Shown here: piece after piece, positions 24,668 to 34,297 of the stretch | How the letters are laid out: every line of letters starts with the position of its first letter | How positions within the stretch are numbered: position 1 is the stretch's first letter | NCBI GenBank assembly: GCA_014529385.2 | Contig: CM043950.1 | Coordinates: 68,504,935 to 68,568,934 of the forward strand | Length of the DNA: 64,000 nucleotides | Reading direction: 5' to 3' | From: Adiantum capillus-veneris | Taxonomy: Eukaryota > Streptophyta > Polypodiopsida > Polypodiales > Pteridaceae | Translations under genes and position numbers: made by a program | Notes under the pieces: generated by a model | The model's database searches: none | The model's input: only the letters and a program-made list of their open reading frames with translations | What the model was told of the DNA's origin: nothing

Positions 24668-27105
24668 ATGAATTTGAGATCGGGCAGGAATCTCCGAAAT
24701 AATCAACCAAAACAAGGGGAACCAGCAAGTGTCATATCAACCGAGGGAAGTGTAAACCAAAGTTGGGTGCAACCATTAGAGCCGATCTTTGAAGGAAGTG
24801 TTTCTGATACTTCTTCGGAGAGATCTTACGAGATTTTCACCGAAAACTTGGAACACTTGAACCTGAACAACAGAGAAAATATGGCAGCAGGATCATCAAA
24901 CCCTTCCGCCACCATGAAGCTATTGTTCATAAAACCAGTACGACAATGAGCAAGGTGCCAAGATCTACAAAGATGGAATGGACCGCTATTGTGTAAAGAT
25001 AGAAGATAGACCTAGTGAGTTCAAGGACTTAGTGCCTGTGAGCTATAGCGGAGATAGATATCTAGATGACGAGGGTACCATGTACTTGGTAGTCCTAAAC
25101 CCTAACATTGTGGACAAGTGGGGATTGATGGGCACCAAAGCCAAAATAGATGAAGAACTCGAGGAGAAAGCACCAATAATGAACTTCCCTAATGCGAGGT
25201 TAAGAAGAGAGAATGAAACTACAAGGATCAACACTGATAACATCTATGTGGGGCTATACAAATATAATAATGGGGAGCAAGATCTCTATTATAGATGTGA
25301 AGAACCCTACACCGGAGAGTTGACAGACCAAAAAAGACTTTATGTCTTTACCTACACAGAGGGATCGGAAGTGAAAATTGCCGCTTACGATAAGTATGGC
25401 AGGCAATACTCAACAATGGGCAAGAAAGAATTAGAAGGATATACATACTTTGGGGGACCACTACATCAGTATTATGTTACTTCTAGCTCACATAGACCAG
25501 CACCAACAAATGGAGTGCAAAACTCAATGACAACAGGAGGACAAAGAACTCAGGTTGCTGACTCTTTCAGTCAACCTTGGGACTCGAAGCTCGGACCAAT
25601 GGGATCATTACATTCCAGAGAGTCAATGGAGACGAATCGAGGTAGTGCAGTTCCAATCCCCACCTATACCACTCCAGGTCCAAGGTTTGAAGCGGAACCA
25701 TCACATTTACCTCCCAGTAGTAGATTCAGGGCAGGGAACCGACAAGGGTAACCCATGAAGTCCATGATGCTAGAGAAAGCTTTAGCCGGGACACAGGAGC
25801 AATGAGATTGGTAGCAGATCATAGACGTATGAGACCATCTCAAGTAGCCAAGTGTATGCCAAAGAGTATGGTGGTTCAGGAGATCCGTATGCACATGTGT
25901 CACTCTTTAAGCAAGTCTTAAGAGCTGAGCAGATAACAGATTTCCATACACAATACGAGGGATTTGGTCTTACTCTAGAAGGTACTGCGTTTGGCATGGT
26001 TTCAACCAATGAACATTGGGGGATTCCATGACATTGACCATTTGCTAAGAGAGTTTGCTGAGGAATTCTCAAAACGAGGGATTAAGCACAATACGGTCTC
26101 ACAAATATATGCTTTTAAACAGAGAGAACACGAAAAAGTGAAGGAAGTCACTTCGCTTCAAACAATACATTGAGAGATGTCCAGTACGTGAACGACCACA
26201 AGATGACAGACTATCTGTTCTCTTTATTGAGGGACTGAGGAACGACACTCTCAAGAAGGACTTGCACTTGAAAGCTTGTACAAGTTTCGAGCAAGTAACG
26301 AGAGAGGCATTGTACTTAGTGGATAACTGTACGGTTTATGGAGAGGTGTCAGCGGATACAGATTTTGCATCCAGTAGCTCCTCCTCCGTAGCGAGCGAGA
26401 CTACCACTAAAAAGAATGTTCAAACAACAACCATGCCAAATGTAGAGCAAATGATAGAAGATGCTCTAAAAAGGATGGCACCATACCAAAAACCATTGCC
26501 AAAAACACTGAAATGGTGTGCTATTGAACAAAAATGGACAAATCATCCAACAGAGGAGTGCTATTACAACAAAGGGTATGTAAGGGAGCGCCAGTATGCA
26601 CCTCCTGCTCAATTAGCACCACCTCAAGTACATCCAGTACCTCGATACCCAACGGGAAATGTACCAGGACCTATGGGGATAGAAAGACCGCAACCGGTAT
26701 TGGGACAACAACCACCTTTACCAGGAGCAAGACCAGTGGGCATTAGATATGCACCAACCTTAGAGAATCAGGAAGAACAAGCCTTAGTGCCTGTTCAAGC
26801 CTATTATGAAGAATCGGTGCACACATGTCTCCGACAGTGTATTACCCACCAGAAGAACCAAAACAACCAGAACCATGGGGCATGATGGGGAATGTTGGAA
26901 CACCAACAGTTACAAGTGCTTCTGATGAAGAGAGATACAATTTGGACGCAAGAACATTGATGTCATAGCTCATGGAGGGTTAACAGGACAAAGACCATCC
27001 TATCCACAAAGGACGAATCAAGATGGACCAAGACCAGCACTAGACACCGCTGTTACAAGTGTGGAGGTGACCATCTGAATGTTTGCCACATACGGAAATC
27101 ATTAG
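24668..27105 (+). pseudogene. Gag of the 18.65-kb element, broken by frameshifts
   Basis: The N-terminal unrecognised domain (24978-25751) reads YCVKIEDRPSEFKDLV, LNPNIVDKWGLMG and QKRLYVFTYTE. It is shared with the minus-strand gag at 19.1-19.6 kb. A gag core follows at about 25860-26330 in shifting frames: GGSGDPYAHVSLFKQVLRAE, DFHTQYEGFGLTLE, LFIEGLRNDTLKKDLHL. A proline-rich tail (26550-26800) carries WCAIEQKWTNHPTEECYY, a Cys/His cluster. At about 27043 a knuckle-like CYKCGGDHLNVC (CX2CX3HX3C) has shorter spacing than the usual CX2CX4HX4C. At least three frame changes prevent a full-length product. No good ATG precedes 24668. Confidence 0.8.
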
Positions 27106-28238
27106 AATTAACGCTTATTGAACACTGTGTGGGTTACTGTTGGGAGTGTCATTATGAATTGTTCAAAGAATCCAAACAAAGTGCAAAAGACGACATTGAA
27201 TATGCTAGAAACTATTCCTACCAGCAGTGGGTCTGAAAATGAAACTCTGATACCAACGCAAGTTGTTACTAGAGCTCAAGCTAAGAAAACCACTAGAGAA
27301 CCTGAGAATGGAAAGTTAGCGACTGAAGTAGTTAGTCAAGGACGCGGAGTCAGAAAAACACATGGAAAGCTAGAAAAGCACGCATGAAGTTGAGAAAAGA
27401 ACGTGAAGACGCTATTCTAGCTGAGGAACTAAAGCACGAAAGATAGATTAGAAAAACTTGAGAGTCAAAACGGGAAAGAGAGAGATGAGCCCGGAAAAGA
27501 ACGAAACAAAAGAGTATCAAAGAAACAACGAGCTTAAGCTCAGGGGGATCAGTGCTAGTCGACAAAGTACACGAACCATTGGACGCACTGATGAGAGCTT
27601 ACGAAGCTAGGTTAAAGAACAACCAAACACAAGAACAGAGGTGGATGACATACCCAAACGCGGAATTGGAAAAGCAGAGACTTGAAATGTGCCAGAGAAT
27701 GATCGAGACTGCACAAGCCTTATTAGAACCACCAAAAGAAACAATGAATTGTGGAAAGGAAAACCCAATTCAGCAAGAGACTATCGTTTCACGGGTAGCT
27801 GAAAAGACTCCCAGTGCACAAAAGCCTGAAAATACACAAAAGGATGACCGCATAGTATTGAACACAACCGATCAGGAGATAGAGAGTTTTCATCCAGTCA
27901 TACAGAGGTCTTACGGAAGAGATGAGGATTACAATGAATTTTGGAAACAAGTGAGAGAGGCAAACTTTGCAAACGAGCTAAGTTGCCAAGCTAATCAGAC
28001 AAATTGGGAAAAGGACATCAGGAATCCTCCCATAGTGGAATTTGAGGCAGGATCTCAAGTGGACTTGGATCTGCAATCTTACTGGGGAGATGGGGGCTCT
28101 GTTAGAACAATGGAGAGCAAACCTCATTCACTGAAAACCTTACCTTCATACTTAGGAGAGTATGAAGCAAAATCCGAGATTAGAGCACTTCCCTCACGAA
28201 AATCTCATCAGAAAAAGTCATGGACTCGCAAGGATTGA
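27106..28238 (+). CDS. Gag-pol linker region, unrecognised
   Basis: The frame at 27118-27387 reads a Cys/His-rich start in an overlapping frame (EHCVGYCWECHYELF) and then TQVVTRAQAKKTTREPENGK. The frame at 27552-28238 is 228 codons, acidic and glutamine/glutamate-rich, with DEDYNEFWKQVREANFANEL. I do not recognise a domain. Its place between the knuckle and the protease suggests a gag C-terminal or spacer polypeptide. Frame changes at about 27400 and 28240 separate it from its neighbours. Confidence 0.5.
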
Positions 28239-28308
28239 TAGAGATTTTGTCAACACCAGTGACATGCACTATCACTCTAGCTGAGCTTTTGAGGCTAAGA
28301 CCACATAT

Positions 28309-29057
28309 GTGGACCACTGTAGGAAAATGCTTGGAGAAATTCGGGATAAAAATCCAACATCGAGATTGCAAGAGAGCATAGAGGAGCTGAGCAGCCACAC
28401 AAAGAACGCTAAGCCTGTACCCTTAAACAAGGTCGGAGAGTATTGCGAAGGTGAAGAGGGGAATACAACCTTACCAGTTGAATTCCAAGGAGTGAACACA
28501 ATGGCAATACTAGACAGCGGAGCTGGGGTAGCCATTGCTACAAAAGAAATCTGGAAAAAATGGGGAAACCAGCAATAAGGAAGACTAGGTTGAAACTCCA
28601 ATTAGCAGATGGACACATGGAGAAACCTATGGGGTTATTAGAGAAAGTTGTAGTGACTTCTTGCGGCATTGAATACGAACATACTTTTGCTATTGTCGAT
28701 TTTGGCAAGGAGAATAACTATGATATCATACTGGGAAGACCATTCATGAGACAGTTGAAAATGGTCCAAGATTGGGGCTACGATCACATATACTTGAGAA
28801 ATATGGAAACCACTACACGTGTGAACCTGAAAGACCATAGCTACAAAGATGTGAACCGAACACCGGTAGAGGAGTTTGATTCAGCTACTTTGGCGGGATC
28901 CGAATTTCCAGCTTGGTTAGGTAAACCCAAGGAGTTATGGATGTGTGGAGCTTCGAAATGTGGAAGTCTGAAACGAGAAGAATGTGTTTTAGAAAGGGCT
29001 ATCGAAGACGAAACTTATGTAGGAGAACCCTTTCCAGAGGACACGTTGAACCATTAG
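28309..29057 (+). pseudogene. Retropepsin-like protease 1 of the 18.65-kb element
   Basis: The frame 28309-28578 ends with MAILDSGAGVAIATKEIWKKW, the D-S-G active site of a retropepsin. A one-frame overlap at 28560 leads to LQLADGHMEKPMG, then YEHTFAIVDFGKENNYDIILGRPFMRQLKMVQDW, the usual ILGRPF motif and downstream fold. The domain is therefore complete but split by a frameshift near 28570. In the element's life cycle it would cleave the Gag-Pol precursor. Confidence 0.85.
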
Positions 29058-29058
29058 A

Positions 29059-31435
29059 ATGGACACACATTCTAGCAACCCTAGATGTTTGTGCAATTCC
29101 GGATGGTCCCACAACGAAATTTTGCGACAAGGACGGGTACGACGTGGTTCCGTATTTCATGTTGAGAACTGTACTCAAAAAGAAACTGAAAAGAACGATA
29201 CACTGGAAAAGGAAGATGAAGAAGAGGTGTTTCACGACATTCCCAATCATCCAGAGTGGGGAAATGAAGCAGACAACGAGTCAACGGACAATTCAAGCGG
29301 AAACGAAGAAACTATAACGGATGTCCGATTTTATGATTTTCCGAACCAAACTAAACAACGCCAGAAACACTATAGAGCAAAGAAAAAAACAAAAGGGGTT
29401 AGAACCAATCCGATGCCTAGAATAAGAGGAAAAAATCAATTCCTAATGCTAGTAAAGGCTGAAGATTGTGTTAAGGATAAGATTTCTGGAAGAATGAGAG
29501 GCAGTGATCAAAAGAGCTTACGAAAAGACAAAAGAGGCTCAAGAAATCAAGTTCAAAAGAATGGAACGAAAACTGAAACAGAAAAATCAGAAAAGAACAA
29601 GCGCAACAGAGAATACACGGAGTCCAAGTTAGAACGTAGAAACAAGTACAGAGAGCTCAAGAAAACTCTGAAAGAAGTTTGGACGACAGAAATTGAGAGT
29701 GGAGAGGACGAAAACGCCAAAATCAAGGAAAACATGGATGTTCCCTCTCACTATAGGAAATTCACAATAGAGGATAGGAAGGTGATATTAACCCCACCTA
29801 TTCGAGAGAGGAAGGAGAACGAATCTTATGACGGACCGGAGGATGCAAAAAAAGTTGATTTAGCAGCTCCAGGTGAGCCACCTAGACCGGTGTACATAGC
29901 CACAGATTTGTCTCCAGGCGAGGAAGAGAGACTTTTGAGTCTTCTCAGAGAGTATAGGGATGTGTTTGCATGGTCTTATAAGGACTTAAAGGGAGTTGAC
30001 CCATCGATATGCCAACACACAATCCCACTGAAACAAGACGCAAAGCCTAGCAGACAGAGGAGACCATACACATATAATGATACTTTTGCTAAGCGAATCA
30101 AGGAAGAGATAGATAAGCTAATGGAAGCTGAATTCATATACGAGATTGAACACACCGATTGGGTATCTCCGATTGTGGTAGTACCTAAGAAGAACGGAAA
30201 ACTCGAGTGTGTGTCAACTAAAGAAAGTGAATGCTGCAACAATCAGGGACAATTATCCCCTGCCGATAACTGATCATGTTCTAGAGCGTGTATCAGGGAA
30301 AACAGCATACTCCTTTCTTGATGGTTTTTCAGGATATAACCAGCTAGCCATAGCACTGGAAGATCAACATAAAACAGCTTTTGCAACGGAGTGGGGAATT
30401 TATGCTTATCGGGTTATGCCTTTTGGTCTAACCAATGCTCCCGCAACCTTCCAGAGGCTGATGACGCATGCTTTCAAAGAATACTTAAGGCTGTTTCTAG
30501 AAATATACATGGATGACTTATGTGTACATTCTCTACTGAGAGATGAGCATCTAGAACACCTAAGAAAAGTATTTGAGAAATGTAGGACATATCGCATTTG
30601 TCTCAATCCTGAGAAATGTGTGTTTATGGTCCGACAGGGCAGAATTCTGGGACATATTGTCTCACAAAACGGAATATCCACGGATTTAGAGAAGATAAAA
30701 GTTATAGTGGATATGCCTAGACCAACCAATGCGAAACAAGTACAGAGCTTTATGGGACATTGTGGATATTATAGACGATTCATTTACATGTACGCTATAA
30801 TAGGCCAACCACTTTACAGGCTAATAGTGAACTTTGAATGGACAGAGGAGTGTGAGGAATCATTCAAGAAATTGAAAGAGGCACTCATTACTGCTCCAGT
30901 CTTGAAATCACCAGATTGGGAGAAGATATTCCATGTGCACATAGATGCTTCGGCATATGCAATAGGATGCATTCTGGCTCAGCCAGAAGAAGGAAACATG
31001 GATTTTCCTATCTGTTACGCCAGTCGACAGCTCAACCATGCAGAGAAGAATTACACCACAACAGAGCGAGAGGGATTAGGAATGATATATGCTGTGAAGA
31101 AATTTCGGCATTATCTTCTAGCCAACAAGTTTGTGTTTTTTACGGATCACCAAGCCTTGCTCTACCTAGTGAATAAACCATGCAATACCGGGAGAATAGT
31201 GAGATGGTTCATTATCTTACTGGAATTCGACTTCACGGTAGTAGTAAAGAAAGGAAAAACACATCTTAGAGCTGATCATCTTTCGCGATTGACGAATGGA
31301 GAAGACCCTATAGGAGTAGATGACGACATGCCAGACGCGTACTTGTTCAACATAGAAATGATACCGAAGTGGTCTCAAAATGTCGTTAACCTATTAACCT
31401 ATGGAGGAGAGTTGATAGAAGAGAATACAACCTGA
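29059..31435 (+). pseudogene. Reverse transcriptase and RNase H of the 18.65-kb element
   Basis: A lysine- and glutamate-rich spacer (29300-29750) leads to PRPVYIATDLSPGEEERLLS and REYRDVFAWSYKDLKG, the conserved region before Gypsy RT. RT itself runs from about 30100 (WVSPIVVVPKKNGK) through YSFLDGFSGYNQ, PFGLTNAPATFQRLM and the catalytic IYMDDL at about 30505-30520. A frameshift at about 30205 moves the reading from the 29059 frame to the 30209 frame inside RT. RNase H follows (HIDASAYAIGCILAQ, TTEREGLGMIYAVKKFRHYL, FTDHQALLYL) and ends RADHLSRL. No second RNase H is present. A stop at 31433 separates it from integrase. Confidence 0.92.
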
Positions 31436-31440
31436 AACAT

Positions 31441-32691
31441 ATTGCTATTCAGCAATCCAAGAATCTTCAATTGATTGCAGGAAGGTTGTATCAATTGGGA
31501 AATGATCATGTTTTACGACTATGCATCAATCCTGAGGAATATAATATATATCTGCGCGAAGCACATGTTCAGGAATGTGCATTTCATTGTTCAAGAAGGA
31601 ACACATATAGGAATTTGTTACAATTGGGAGTCTATTGGCCAGGAATGAAAGAAAGCGTACATGAATATGTCACTGTATGTATTGTATGTTCATCAAAACC
31701 GCCAGCCGAGTATTCAACATTATATCAGATAATGATCGCTCCAGAATGGAGTCAGTATATTGTTGAATATCTCACAAATAGAACTTTCCCAGAAGGAACG
31801 TCAAAAGCTCGTCAGAAATCTGTAGAGACAGAAGCTAGAGATTACGCTTTAATAGGAGATCAACTCTATAAGAGAGGTAAAGACAACCAGCTTAGGATTT
31901 GCGCATCAGAGTCTGAGTATGTGATAATCCTGGAGCAAGCTCATGGAGGAGTAGGTGGAGGCCATTTCTCAGGTGATAAGACAGCAAAACTTGTCTTAGC
32001 CGCAGGAATATGGTGGCCAACATTACATATGGACGCTGAGGAATACGTTAAACGGTGTGATGACTGTCAGCGGACCAAAGTACCACTTAAAAGAGATGAT
32101 ATGCCGCTTAGACCAATGATGGGGGCAAGAGCTTTTGCAAAATGGGGGATTGATTATGTCGGACCCATTTCACCTCCTGCATATAAGACTCATGCACAAT
32201 ACATCATTGTGGCTACAGACTATCTAACAAAGTGGGTCGAAGCAAAGGCAACTCAAAAAGCAGATGCCAGGACCACGGCACAATTTCTATATGAATACGT
32301 CTTTGTACGATATGGATTGCCAATAGAAATTGTGAGTGATCGAGGCACACATTTCATAAATGAAGTGATAGAGATCCTTCTAGATGAATTCATGGTAATC
32401 CATAGGAAATCAGCCCCGTATCATCCACAAGCAAACGGACAAGCTGAAGCAACAAACAAAACCATATGCACGGTCCTTACGAAGATTGTATCTGAGTCGA
32501 GAACTGACTGGGACCAGAAGTTGCATTCAACATTATGGGCATATAGGGTAGCATATAAAACATCAATAGGAACGACCCCATATAACATGGTTTTTGGGCT
32601 AAATGCTATCTTACCAATAGAATTCTTGATTTCAACCTTAAGGGTGGCTAAGGATCTAGAGTGGACAGGGCACGAGCTTCTGATAGAATAG
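31441..32691 (+). CDS. Integrase with duplicated zinc-finger module
   Basis: Two zinc-binding modules lie in tandem, both with the exact spacing HX6HX30CX2C: the first is AHVQECAFH to CIVC (about 31560-31690), the second AHGGVGGGH to CDDC (about 31940-32070). The preceding sequences also match (LQLIAGRLYQLGNDHVLRLC against YALIGDQLYKRGKDNQLRIC; IPKWSQNVVNLLTYG against APEWSQYIVEYLTNR), so roughly 125 residues were duplicated. The catalytic core has KWGIDYVGP, IVSDRGTHF and QAEATNKT with D-x35-E. The frame ends at a stop at 32689, where a frameshift cuts the C-terminal part. Integrase joins the cDNA to the host chromosome. Confidence 0.9.
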   Translation: MAIQQSKNLQLIAGRLYQLGNDHVLRLCINPEEYNIYLREAHVQECAFHCSRRNTYRNLLQLGVYWPGMKESVHEYVTVCIVCSSKPPAEYSTLYQIMIAPEWSQYIVEYLTNRTFPEGTSKARQKSVETEARDYALIGDQLYKRGKDNQLRICASESEYVIILEQAHGGVGGGHFSGDKTAKLVLAAGIWWPTLHMDAEEYVKRCDDCQRTKVPLKRDDMPLRPMMGARAFAKWGIDYVGPISPPAYKTHAQYIIVATDYLTKWVEAKATQKADARTTAQFLYEYVFVRYGLPIEIVSDRGTHFINEVIEILLDEFMVIHRKSAPYHPQANGQAEATNKTICTVLTKIVSESRTDWDQKLHSTLWAYRVAYKTSIGTTPYNMVFGLNAILPIEFLISTLRVAKDLEWTGHELLIE

Positions 32692-33145
32692 ATGACCTGG
32701 AAAAGCTAGATGAGCTTCGCCTAAAAGCAGTAGCTTCCATCTACGCTCAAAAAAGCGACAAAAGGAATTTTTTGATAAGCATGTGCGGACTAAAGAGTTT
32801 AAAGTTGGGGACTATGTCCTAGTTTACACTCTGAAACAGCATGCTAAGAAGCTTAAAAAGCGAGGGATGGGACCTCTGGTGATTAAAGATCTATCACCAA
32901 GTGGAGCCGTCAAGCTTGCTACATTAGACGGAGAAGAAATGCCCAATTGGATTAGTGGATGCAGAGTGAAAAAGTATCTGTTGCCGCTAACACAAGACAT
33001 GCTTCTCAAAATACATCAAGAAAAGCTGCGTGTCCAAAAAAAAAAAAAGATTGAGGAGGAAGCGCAAGCCGAGGCGAAGGAAAGAATGGAGAAAAGAAGA
33101 CTACTGCGTCAGAGAAACAGCGCAATGAAGGAGCAATACGAATAA
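32692..33145 (+). pseudogene. Integrase C-terminal region, frame-shifted
   Basis: After the stop, another frame gives IDDLEKLDELRLKAVASIY, then from 32783 TKEFKVGDYVLVYTL and KRGMGPLVIKDLSPSGAVKL, the GPF/Y-like C-terminal domain of Gypsy integrases. WISGCRVKKYLLPL follows, then a highly basic tail (VQKKKKIEEE, RMEKRRLLRQR). There is no chromodomain. It ends with TAA at 33143. Confidence 0.8.
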
Positions 33146-33165
33146 ACGCAGTTAGTATAACAGAA

Positions 33166-33846
33166 ATGGGGAATGACAAAGAAGAACCCATCATTGAATG
33201 CAAAGTAGGAACCAACCAAATCAAAGCCAGAGCACTATTGGATTCAGGAGCTCAAGCTAACCTACTTTCACTCAGTTTGTATAGACAATTGACAAATGAC
33301 ACTAAATTACAAACTGCCAAGCAAGAGTTAAAGAGTTACTCTGAGAATTCAATCAAAACTGTCGGATGCACAGTTTTACATATACAGATTAACCAATATG
33401 TGTATCCTCATATGTTTTACGTGGTTGAAGACCAAGCTACACAACATCCATTATTGCTAGGACAACCATGGCAGAAGCAATACAATGCAATGATTGACTG
33501 GAGTTCTAAATCAGTGCTTATCAAATACGAAGGTGAAAGTCAATCAGTTAAGTTCACCAAAGGAGCAGAGCCAACTCCAAAGGAAGAATCCACGGACAAG
33601 GGCAAACAACAAACAGAGGAAAAGAAGAAGCAATGGCAACCAAAAGTTTCTATACAACTGGATTACTCTTCGACGAGGAACTCTCAACAGTGGATAAGGA
33701 AGACAAGCAATAATATAACAGCTCAACCTTGGAAAAAAACGGAGTCAAAGTTGGTATGGAGACCAAAAAAGGTTGTGCCAGAAAACAAACAAACAGAGTC
33801 TTCAATACCAGACAACAGAGTGATCCCCGACAATCAAGGACAGTGA
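33166..33846 (+). CDS. Second retropepsin-like ORF, downstream of integrase
   Basis: A separate ORF begins ATGGGGAATGAC at 33166, 20 bases after the integrase stop. Residues about 8-115 read IIECKVGTNQIKARALLDSG, AQANLLSLSLYRQL, VYPHMFYVVEDQ and HPLLLGQPWQKQYNAMIDW. This is an intact-looking retropepsin fold: D-S-G-A active site and LLLGQPW for the usual (I/L)LG.P. It is followed by a Lys/Gln/Trp-rich tail with KLVWRPKK. A protease after integrase is not the standard Gypsy order, and the element already has one at 28.5 kb with little residual similarity. Whether it is active, or serves as a binding module, cannot be told. Confidence 0.8.
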   Translation: MGNDKEEPIIECKVGTNQIKARALLDSGAQANLLSLSLYRQLTNDTKLQTAKQELKSYSENSIKTVGCTVLHIQINQYVYPHMFYVVEDQATQHPLLLGQPWQKQYNAMIDWSSKSVLIKYEGESQSVKFTKGAEPTPKEESTDKGKQQTEEKKKQWQPKVSIQLDYSSTRNSQQWIRKTSNNITAQPWKKTESKLVWRPKKVVPENKQTESSIPDNRVIPDNQGQ

Positions 33847-34262
33847 AACAGATCTGGATTCCAAAGAAGTTCATGACGGCACAAAGCTATAGCAAGCAAA
33901 TTTGGATCCCAAAGATTTGTAAACAGGAACTCCCTTCAATACAATCAACGGAAACTCCTAGGTATTTCAAGGCGAGGAAATCAACACACAGAACAAAGCA
34001 GGTTTGGGTCGCAAAGAGTTTGTGGCAAGCACAAGCAAAGCGGAAGCAGATTTGGATTGTGAAAAAAGACAACAAGGTAACGAAGAATCCATCTACTGAT
34101 TCTACTACCGAAGTGCCAAAACCAACCCAAAACCCGACCACCAATCCTTCAATCAAACAAAGAGCAGCTTTATTGGAAAGAATGTTGTATCATCGCTCTA
34201 CAATTGCATTGGGAACTTATGACCAAAACAACTACAATGCTTCACCCACAGACACTTCATAG
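33729..34262 (+). CDS. Basic K-x-(I/V)-W-x-x-K repeat ORF
   Basis: This frame overlaps the tail of the preceding ORF and contains KQIWIPKKF, KQIWIPKICK, KQVWVAKSL and KQIWIVKKD, spaced 15-35 residues apart. The preceding frame has KLVWRPKKV and QWQPKVS, so the series runs across a frameshift near 33830. The protein is strongly basic (RTVKQ, ARKSTHRTK, AQAKRK), suggesting nucleic-acid binding, such as a nucleocapsid-like role. I know of no named family. It ends 22 bases before the internal polypurine tract. Confidence 0.6.
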   Translation: MEKNGVKVGMETKKGCARKQTNRVFNTRQQSDPRQSRTVKQIWIPKKFMTAQSYSKQIWIPKICKQELPSIQSTETPRYFKARKSTHRTKQVWVAKSLWQAQAKRKQIWIVKKDNKVTKNPSTDSTTEVPKPTQNPTTNPSIKQRAALLERMLYHRSTIALGTYDQNNYNASPTDTS

Positions 34263-34283
34263 TCGTCCGGGAGGACTCAGACT

Positions 34284-34297
34284 AGGAGGGGGGGAGG
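34284..34297 (+). promoter_or_regulatory. Internal polypurine tract copy
   Basis: AGGAGGGGGGGAGG contains the same 12 bases, GGAGGGGGGGAG, that adjoin the 3' LTR at 40005-40016. It lies just after the last pol-linked ORF, where a polypurine tract would be expected in an element without the extra 3' ORFs. Confidence 0.75.
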
